This document shows positions 58,478 through 64,000 of a stretch of DNA of 64,000 bases, one piece after another. Within the stretch, counting starts at the first letter, position 1; every line of letters starts with the position of its first letter. The DNA is taken from assembly GCA_044226365.1 (NCBI GenBank), contig JBGAHE010000020.1, positions 10,239 to 74,238 of the forward strand. The letters run 5' to 3'. Source of the DNA: JALHNI01 sp044226365 (GTDB lineage Bacteria > Acidobacteriota > Terriglobia > Bryobacterales > Bryobacteraceae). Made by a program: the position numbers and the translations under genes. The notes below the pieces were generated by a model. That model was not told where the DNA came from, made no database searches, and saw only the letters and a program-made list of their open reading frames with translations.

Positions 58478-59773
58478 TTAGGCTAAGCCAGTGAGGCGCC
58501 CAGTGCTGCTGCCGAAGGCCTCGGTTTCGAGGCCAAGGCGTTGGAGCATGCTAACGAAGAGGTTGCAGAGCGGCGCGTTTTGATCGCGGCGGAAGGTGAG
58601 GTGCTGACCGTGCTGGAAGCCGCCGCCGGCGAGGAGGATGGGCAGGTTGGTGTTGTCATGCACGTTGGCGTCGCCGAGGTTGCTGCCGTAGAGGACCATG
58701 GTGCGGTCCAGGAGGCGGTCGCCGGCTTCTTTCCTGGCGGCGAGGCTGGCGAGTAACTTGCGGAGTAACTCCATCTGCTGACGGTCCGCCTCTTCGAGCT
58801 GCTTCACCTTTTCCGGGTTCTGGCCGTGATGGCTGAGGTTGTGATAGCCCTCGGTGGTGAGGCGCTGCTCGTGAAGGCGGAAGACGGGGGTGACGAAGGC
58901 GTCGGCCATGAGGGTGACGATGCGCGTGGAATCCGACTCGAAGGCGAGTTGCGCCATCGAGAGGAGCAGGTCGAGCTTCTCGAAGAAAAGCTTCTTATCC
59001 TGGAGTTCGTCGGGCGGCGGCTGAGTGGCGGTGGGCTTGGGACGCACTTCCCATTCGCGCGCCGATTGGAGGCGTTGTTCCACTTCCTGGACGGAAGTGA
59101 GGTACTGGTCGAGGCGGGCTTTGTCGGCCGAACCCAGTTGGCGGCTGAAGCGCCTGGTTTCATCAAGCAGGCTATCGAGGATGCTGCCGCGGACTTCGAG
59201 TTTGTGTAACTGACGCTGGACGTCAGCGGGGTCGCCTTGGACGAACATGCGCCGGTAGAGGGCGGCGGCGCTGTCTTCAGCGGGCAGCAAGACGCCATCG
59301 CGCGTCCAGGAGAGGCTGCGGTTGGCCTTATCGATGTTGACGCCGAGGTTGATGGTGGGAAAGCGCGTGACTTGGCCGAGTTTGTCGGCGGCGAACTGGT
59401 CGAGCGAGATCTGGTTGCGGAAGCCAGCCTTAAAGCCGCCGCGCGCGGCCGTGAGGAAGCAGTTATCGGTGCTGTGGCCGCCCGTGACGCCGGGGTGAGA
59501 GAGGCCGCTGAAGACGGTGAAGTCCTGGCGGAAGTCGGCGAGGGCGGAGAGATAGGGCGAGAGTTCATAGTCGCGGCCGGCGGCTTGCGGAAAGAAGAGC
59601 TTGGGGAGCACGCCGAGGTTGTTGGCGATGATCAGCATCCGCCGGGGCGGCGGGGGCGTGGCGGCGCGCGCAGCCGTGGCGGTCATACATTCGAGCGCCG
59701 GGAGGGCGAGCGAGACGCCAAGTCCGCGCAGGACGGCACGCCGGGAGATGGGGTTGCGAGGAATGAGTGGCAT
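58478..59773 (-). CDS. DUF1552 Tat-exported protein
   Basis: A 431-residue protein. It has a twin-arginine signal (SRRAVLRGLGVSLALPALECM) and the DUF1552 body (MLIIANNLGVLPKLFFPQAAGRDYELSPYL; HSTDNCFLTAA; LYGSNLGDANVHDNTNLPILLAGGG). The family is related to DUF1501 and sulfatase-type alpha/beta folds and is abundant in Planctomycetes and Solibacteres. Its start overlaps the DUF1592 stop by one base (TAATG). Function unknown; it is always seen with a DUF1592 partner, from general knowledge of the families. Confidence 0.9.
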   Translation of the reverse strand: MPLIPRNPISRRAVLRGLGVSLALPALECMTATAARAATPPPPRRMLIIANNLGVLPKLFFPQAAGRDYELSPYLSALADFRQDFTVFSGLSHPGVTGGHSTDNCFLTAARGGFKAGFRNQISLDQFAADKLGQVTRFPTINLGVNIDKANRSLSWTRDGVLLPAEDSAAALYRRMFVQGDPADVQRQLHKLEVRGSILDSLLDETRRFSRQLGSADKARLDQYLTSVQEVEQRLQSAREWEVRPKPTATQPPPDELQDKKLFFEKLDLLLSMAQLAFESDSTRIVTLMADAFVTPVFRLHEQRLTTEGYHNLSHHGQNPEKVKQLEEADRQQMELLRKLLASLAARKEAGDRLLDRTMVLYGSNLGDANVHDNTNLPILLAGGGFQHGQHLTFRRDQNAPLCNLFVSMLQRLGLETEAFGSSTGRLTGLA

Positions 59774-62292
59774 TAGCGGGTCCCTGCCGTTCCTAAGAAT
59801 ATTTTGCTCTGAACGAGGGCGACGAGCAGGTCGCGGGTGCGGTAGCCGGTGGGGGCGCAGGCATCGAGCAGATGTTCGATCTCCGCGCGGTCCGCAAAGC
59901 GGACGGGCGTGCCGGTGGCGTAGATGGTGAGTTGCTGAAGCAGGTTGCGGGCGAGTTGGCGCGGGTTAGCGGCGAGCAGCGTCTTGAGGTCGCGCACGTC
60001 ACGGAAGGTGCGTCCGTCGAGGAGGCGGCCGCTGGCATCGATGGTGCCGGCGAGGGTATAGGAATAGTCGTGGCCGGAGGGGTCGATGCCGGTGCGGCGT
60101 TCGCCTTGCTCAAGGCCGCGATAGCGCGTGCGCCAGTGGCCCATAATGTCGAAGTTCTCGAGCGCGAGGCCCACGGGGTCGAACTTGGCGTGGCAGGAGG
60201 CGCAGGTCTGGGACTTCGTATGGAGGGCGAGTTGCTCGCGAATGGTCTTGGCGCCGCGGATGTCGGGTTCGACCGCGGGGACGCCGGGAGGCGGAGGCGG
60301 GGGCGGCTCGCCGATGAGGCGGTCCATGACCCAGGCGCCGCGCAGTACGGGCGAGGTGGTGCTGCCGTTGGCGGTGACTTTCAGAATGGCGGCCTGGGTA
60401 AGGAGTCCGCCAAGGTGGCTGCCCGCCGGGACGGCGACGCGGCGCAAGGCTGAGCCGGTGAGCGGCGGTAGGCCGTAATGCCGGGACAGGCGATCGTTGA
60501 CGAAGACGAAGTCGGCATTGACGAGGGTATGGATCGGCAGATTGTCGCGCAGGAGAGTGGAGATGAAGGTGCGCGTTTCGCGTTCCATGGAGTCGACCAG
60601 ATACTCGTCGAGGCGGTACTCGGGATAGAGACGAAGGTCGGGATCATCGCGGCGGAGCTGCTTGAGGTTGAGCCAGGAATCGGTGAAGGTGCGCAGGAAA
60701 CGGTCGAAGCCGGGGGTGGCCATCAGGCGGACGGTTTCCTGACGCAAGGTGGCGGGGTCGCGCAAGCGATGTTGGCGGGCCAGACCGGCGAGCGGTTCGT
60801 CGGGCCGCGAGTTGGTGAGGAAGTGCGACAGGCGGGAGGCAATGGCGGTGTGGTCGGCGGCGGGCTCGGGAAGGTATAAGAACAGGTCCGAACAGAGGAC
60901 CGCCTGATAGCCGGCGAGCATGGCTTCGGCGAAGGGCTCGCGTTGGTCGAGGCGGGCGACGATGAGCCGTTCGAACCGTTGGATGGCTTCTTCGGGGACG
61001 GGTCCGCGGGCGGCGAGGTGGATGAAGCGGCGGAGCAGGCGGCGGGCATCCTCGCGGGGATGGTCGCTGGTGGGGTGAGGTCCGAGGTTATCGAAGAGGA
61101 CGCGGTGCGAAGCGGGCGGCCACGCAGGGGGCGCGACCGGCCCTTCCATCTCGATCCACTGGAAGGCGACGCCGGGTTGGCCATCGGGCGGAAAAGGCGG
61201 ATAGCGATAGCTGGCGGGGACGTTGGGGATGGCGTCGACTTGCGGGGTGGGCAAGCCCAGTAAGCCATATTCGATGGTTTGGCCGGCGTTGAGCCAGACC
61301 GAGGTTTCATGGACGCGCTGTTGCGGCTCGATGTCCAGGATGCCGCCGACGGCCCGGACGTCTTCGGCGATGTCCTGGTTGGTGGGCTTGCGGGCGCGGA
61401 AGGTCATGGGGACGGGCTGCCGGGCAGGCCGCAAGAGGGGCGTAGCGTCCTGGAGGACGGCGCGGGCTGAAAAGCGGATGCGGTATTCGCCGGTGGCAGG
61501 AGCGACGAGTCCCTGTGGGTAGGCGGCGTAGGGCCAACCGGCGGAGCGGAAGAAGGCCAGTTCGAGCGTGGGGTCGTGCTGGCCGGACTGGCGAGCGGCG
61601 TCGAACTGGGCGCGGGTGACTTCGACGCGCCTGGAATCGCGGGCAAAGAACATCGCTTCGCGGATGGCAAGCGAGGTGAGGGAGAGGAACAAGGCGGTGC
61701 CAACGGCGCGGAGCCTGGTGGTGGGGGGAGGCGCGGCGGCAGTGACCATCGCGGCGCGCAACGCGGCTTCGGTGGCGTCGAGATAGGCGTCGAGTTGGAC
61801 GCGCGACATGTCGAGCGTTTCGGAGGTCTTGGTGTAGTGGTGGGCCTCGCGGTCCTCGGGGAGCATGTCGCGAAGGTCGAGGTGCGGAAGGTGGAGGACG
61901 TCGCGGAGGTTCTGTTCGTATTCGTCGCGATTCAGGCGGCGGAGGGGTCCGCGGCCGTGGGCGGCAATGTCGGCCTGGTCGGCGGCGCGGAGCGCGGCGG
62001 CGAGCGGTTTGAGAAGGGCGGCGCGCTGGGCCGCGGGAAGGTCGATGCCGGGCGGCGGCATCTCGCGTTTCTCGACGCGGTCATGCAGGCGGATCCAGCG
62101 GTCGCGCGTGGAGCGGTCGGTGAGTTGGAAGCCAACGGTGGCGAGGTCGAGACCGCCTTTGGCGGCGCGGCCAGTATGGCAGCCGGCGCAATGGCGATTC
62201 AGGAGGGCGGCAAGGTCAGGAGGTGGGCCGGGCGTGGCGGCGAACGCCGGGAGCAGGCCCATCAGAACGAGGATCGGGCAGCGGACTCGCAC
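59773..62292 (-). CDS. DUF1592/DUF1588/DUF1587 secreted heme-c multidomain protein
   Basis: An 839-residue exported protein. After a signal peptide (PILVLMGLLPAFAA) comes a heme-c motif CAGCH (35-39) in a planctomycete-cytochrome-type domain, then PSD2 (about 115-175), a DUF1595/DUF1592 region (about 400-560), DUF1588 with a second CxxCH, CASCH (about 697), and a C-terminal PSD3/DUF1585 domain. It is thought to be a periplasmic redox or polymer-degrading component, but the activity is unproven. TAAACT lies 6 bp upstream of GTG 62292, predicting a leaderless message. Confidence 0.93.
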   Translation of the reverse strand: MRVRCPILVLMGLLPAFAATPGPPPDLAALLNRHCAGCHTGRAAKGGLDLATVGFQLTDRSTRDRWIRLHDRVEKREMPPPGIDLPAAQRAALLKPLAAALRAADQADIAAHGRGPLRRLNRDEYEQNLRDVLHLPHLDLRDMLPEDREAHHYTKTSETLDMSRVQLDAYLDATEAALRAAMVTAAAPPPTTRLRAVGTALFLSLTSLAIREAMFFARDSRRVEVTRAQFDAARQSGQHDPTLELAFFRSAGWPYAAYPQGLVAPATGEYRIRFSARAVLQDATPLLRPARQPVPMTFRARKPTNQDIAEDVRAVGGILDIEPQQRVHETSVWLNAGQTIEYGLLGLPTPQVDAIPNVPASYRYPPFPPDGQPGVAFQWIEMEGPVAPPAWPPASHRVLFDNLGPHPTSDHPREDARRLLRRFIHLAARGPVPEEAIQRFERLIVARLDQREPFAEAMLAGYQAVLCSDLFLYLPEPAADHTAIASRLSHFLTNSRPDEPLAGLARQHRLRDPATLRQETVRLMATPGFDRFLRTFTDSWLNLKQLRRDDPDLRLYPEYRLDEYLVDSMERETRTFISTLLRDNLPIHTLVNADFVFVNDRLSRHYGLPPLTGSALRRVAVPAGSHLGGLLTQAAILKVTANGSTTSPVLRGAWVMDRLIGEPPPPPPPGVPAVEPDIRGAKTIREQLALHTKSQTCASCHAKFDPVGLALENFDIMGHWRTRYRGLEQGERRTGIDPSGHDYSYTLAGTIDASGRLLDGRTFRDVRDLKTLLAANPRQLARNLLQQLTIYATGTPVRFADRAEIEHLLDACAPTGYRTRDLLVALVQSKIFLGTAGTR

Positions 62293-62298
62293 GGAGCA

Positions 62299-62304
62299 AG
62301 TTTA
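62299..62304 (-). promoter_or_regulatory. -10-like box TAAACT before the DUF1592 gene
   Basis: The minus strand reads TAAACT (62304-62299), then exactly 6 bp and GTG 62292. This is the clearest case of the pattern on the minus strand. Confidence 0.5.
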
Positions 62305-62320
62305 CACCCGCCCAGAGGTA

Positions 62321-63169
62321 TTAGAGGCCGTTGACCTTGCTGAGGAGCTTCTGCGCGTCTTCGCGAGGACGATCGTCGGGTGTGAGCTTGGCCTTGAGGT
62401 AGCGCTCGAGGAGGCGCTTGGCTTCGGGCAGATTCTGGCCTTGCTCGACATAGGTCTCGGCACGTTCGATCAGGAGCTTGGGGCTTTCGGGGTTGATCTT
62501 GGCGGCGCGGGCGAAGGCGGCTTCGCTTTCGGTCTGCTTGCCGCGGCGGGCGAAGAATTTGGCGAGGTCGATGAGACGGCCGATTTGATTGGGGGCGATT
62601 TCGGCGGCGCGGCGAAGTTGGGCTTCGGCCTGATTCCAGTCCTTGCGCTCTTCGGCGAGGCGAGCTTCGGCGAAGTGGCGTTCGGCGGGGTCGAGGGCGG
62701 CGATCTTTTCGATGAGGGCCTGAGCCCGGTCGTGTCCACCACCGAGGAAGCCGGGAGCCTGGAGGTAATACTCGAAGAGGTCGTTGAGGGCTTCCTGATT
62801 CTTCGGATTGAGCTGAACGGCGCGTTCGAAGTTCTGGCGCGCTTTGGAAGCATAGCCTGGAGCGGTGAGGAAGCTGGAGGTTTCGGCCCGGCGGCCAAAG
62901 GCGCGGCCGAGCCACAGATAATATTCGGAGGTGCCGGGCGAGGCGGCGATGGCCTGCTCGAAGTGGTCGCCTGCACGCTTGAAGTCGTTCTTCATGAAGA
63001 AGTTACGGCCACGGAGGGCGAGCACGGCAGGGCTAGCCGGTTGCGCGGCGAGCGCCTTGAGCGAGTCGTCGTAGAGAGTTTGATCGTAGAGTAGTTTTGC
63101 GCGGTCAAAGGCGGGATCAGCCGCCAAAACCCCGAGGACGATGAGAGTCCCAACCCAAGCCCGTAACAT
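62321..63169 (-). CDS. Secreted TPR-repeat protein
   Basis: A 282-residue exported protein (signal peptide WVGTLIVLGVLAADPAF) with about six tetratricopeptide repeats (for example AVLALRGRNFFMKNDFKRAGDHFEQAIAASP; ARQNFERAVQLNPKNQEALNDLFEYYL; NQAEAQLRRAAEIAPNQIGRLIDLAKFF). It is probably a periplasmic protein-interaction scaffold. TATAAG lies 8 bp upstream of ATG 63169. It is 28 bp before the DUF1592 gene on the same strand and may be co-expressed with it. Confidence 0.88.
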   Translation of the reverse strand: MLRAWVGTLIVLGVLAADPAFDRAKLLYDQTLYDDSLKALAAQPASPAVLALRGRNFFMKNDFKRAGDHFEQAIAASPGTSEYYLWLGRAFGRRAETSSFLTAPGYASKARQNFERAVQLNPKNQEALNDLFEYYLQAPGFLGGGHDRAQALIEKIAALDPAERHFAEARLAEERKDWNQAEAQLRRAAEIAPNQIGRLIDLAKFFARRGKQTESEAAFARAAKINPESPKLLIERAETYVEQGQNLPEAKRLLERYLKAKLTPDDRPREDAQKLLSKVNGL

Positions 63170-63177
63170 CACGTTTG

Positions 63178-63183
63178 CTTATA
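63178..63183 (-). promoter_or_regulatory. -10-like box TATAAG before the TPR gene
   Basis: The minus strand reads TATAAG (63183-63178), 8 bp before ATG 63169, giving a leader of about 2 bases. One mismatch to consensus. Confidence 0.4.
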
Positions 63184-63317
63184 TGATGGCAGCAAAGCGG
63201 ATTCGGTTGCGAACTTCTCGTAACGCGGAAGGGCCCGACTTTCGTCGAAAAGATTGAATCGGTGTAGTATCCTGAGAAAGTTTGCGTAGAGGTCCGTCTC
63301 CAGAGAGGTAAGACTCC

Positions 63318-64000
63318 ATGTCTAGATTGATGCAAAGAATCACAGTGTTAGCGGGTATGCTCGCGGGGCTCGCCCTCGCGCAGACGGGTGCGATTGAAGG
63401 CGTGGTGAAGGGTCCGGACGGCAAGCCGCTGGTGGGCGCCTGGGTGCGCATCGAACGCACGGACATCAAGGGTGAGTATCTCTGCGATACGAAAAAGAAG
63501 GGCGACTTCTTCCACGCGGGTCTGCCGCTGGGCACCTACAACGTGTACCTGGTAACGAACGCGAAGAAGGTGAAGGGCAAGCTCGAAGGCGGCGAAGTGG
63601 TGGATCAGGTACAGGGCGTGAAGACGCGCCTGGGCGATCCGATCCCGGTGAACTTCGATCTGGCGGCCCGAGTGGCCAAGCAAGAAGCAATGCAGAAGGC
63701 CGCGGAATCGGGCAAGGTGACCGAAGAAGTGGCGCGTGATATGTCGCCGGAGCAGAAGGCCGCGCTCGAAAAAGCCATGAAGGAACGCTCGGCGGCCATG
63801 GCGAAAAACAAGGAACTGAACGATGCCTTCAACGGCGGTATGGAAGCGCTGAAGTCGCTGAACTATCCGACGGCGGTGGAGCAGTTTTCGAAGGCCTCGA
63901 CGCTCGATCCGAAGCAGCATGTGATCTGGGCGCAGTTGGCCGAGAGCTACAGCGGTTTGGCGAAGTCGCAGAAGGGTCCGGAAGCGGACGCTTCGATGGC
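63318..64000 (+). CDS. Secreted carboxypeptidase-regulatory-like/TPR protein (3' end cut)
   Basis: The frame is open to the window end; 227 residues are visible. A signal peptide (RITVLAGMLAGLALAQ) is followed by a carboxypeptidase-regulatory-like beta domain (GAIEGVVKGPDGKPLVGAWVRIERTD; LPLGTYNVYLVT), an alanine/lysine-rich helical linker (about 115-170), and the start of TPR repeats (GGMEALKSLNYPTAVEQFSKASTLDPKQHVIWAQLAESY). GAGAGG lies upstream of ATG 63318, and TAGTAT (63265-63270) is a weak -10 candidate. This architecture is common among outer-surface proteins of Solibacteres; function unknown. Confidence 0.85.
   Translation, partial: MSRLMQRITVLAGMLAGLALAQTGAIEGVVKGPDGKPLVGAWVRIERTDIKGEYLCDTKKKGDFFHAGLPLGTYNVYLVTNAKKVKGKLEGGEVVDQVQGVKTRLGDPIPVNFDLAARVAKQEAMQKAAESGKVTEEVARDMSPEQKAALEKAMKERSAAMAKNKELNDAFNGGMEALKSLNYPTAVEQFSKASTLDPKQHVIWAQLAESYSGLAKSQKGPEADASM

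Noticed and set aside
61865..63094. A 409-residue plus-strand frame opposite DUF1592 and the TPR gene
   Set aside because: It spans two well-supported minus-strand genes with multidomain homology; composition is that of an antisense shadow.
1..64000. tRNA, rRNA, tmRNA, CRISPR arrays, insertion sequences, prophage or integrase
   Set aside because: I looked for TTC-G-A-type T-loops, CCA ends, spaced direct repeats, transposase or integrase motifs and found none that hold together.

Overview
The window is a high-GC, gene-dense chromosome segment, most likely from an acidobacterium of the Solibacteres/Bryobacterales type. I infer this from gene content: a DUF1552/DUF1592 secreted pair, a ThuA protein next to a sulfatase, a lactonase, an FAH hydrolase, carboxypeptidase-regulatory/TPR secreted proteins, and a Gram-negative flagellum with L- and P-ring genes. 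The cytochrome b carries PDWY, a menaquinone-type motif. I found no rRNA, tRNA, CRISPR array, transposase or prophage. Most of the sequence is coding, and many neighbouring genes overlap by 1-4 bp.

Layout. 1-2.8 kb: the 5' part of an XdhC-family gene, a HAD phosphatase, a GAF/pseudo-receiver protein and a secreted protein. 2.8-10.4 kb: mfd-rfaE2, an M20 amidohydrolase, and an operon of a 33-residue Cys-rich protein, an acyl-CoA synthetase and prmA. 10.5-15.9 kb: gamma-glutamyltransferase, an NTF2-like protein, a cupin, a secreted propeller-like protein, a lactonase and an FAH-family hydrolase. 15.9-32.7 kb: a flagellar regulon in two divergent blocks. The minus block runs fliK-flgD-flgE-fliN-fliO-fliP-fliQ-fliR-flhB-flhA-flhF-fliA, then a FliY-like protein and a DUF2802-like protein. 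The plus block is flgF-flgG-flgA-flgH-flgI-flgJ. Together they encode export gate, rod, hook, P/L rings, hook-length control, sigma-28 and placement GTPase; flagellin, filament cap, motor and MS-ring genes are not here.

32.7-38 kb: an ECF sigma factor translationally coupled to a zinc-finger/HEAT anti-sigma protein, a DUF4097 surface protein and a double-PDZ protein; then a GntR-type repressor with its own palindromic operator and a DUF1648 membrane protein. 38-50.7 kb: housekeeping genes (rplU-rpmA-obgE, a penicillin-binding protein, an AI-2E-type permease, ruvX-mltG, phzF-like, prmC-prfA-DUF1385, a phosphoglycerate-mutase-like phosphatase, an arginyltransferase-like protein). 50.6-55.1 kb: an unknown protein, a class III aminotransferase, a sulfatase and a ThuA-like protein. 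55.2-57.3 kb: a two-gene quinol-oxidising module, a Rieske protein and a cytochrome b fused to two heme-c motifs. 57.3-64 kb: alkaline phosphatase, the DUF1592-DUF1552 pair, a TPR protein and a secreted carboxypeptidase-regulatory/TPR protein cut by the window end.

The most interesting cross-cutting signal is promoter architecture. At more than ten transcription-unit heads a -10-like hexamer (TANNNT or one mismatch) lies only 5-10 bp before the start codon, usually with no Shine-Dalgarno, which predicts widespread leaderless mRNAs. In places two divergent genes have interlocked -10 boxes and start codons. Other points worth attention are the cytochrome b-c fusion, an intrinsic terminator abutting the obgE start codon, the HEAT-repeat anti-sigma operon, a probable CTG start for flgI, repeated antisense 3' overlaps of convergent genes, and a GC-skew reversal near 52-55 kb.
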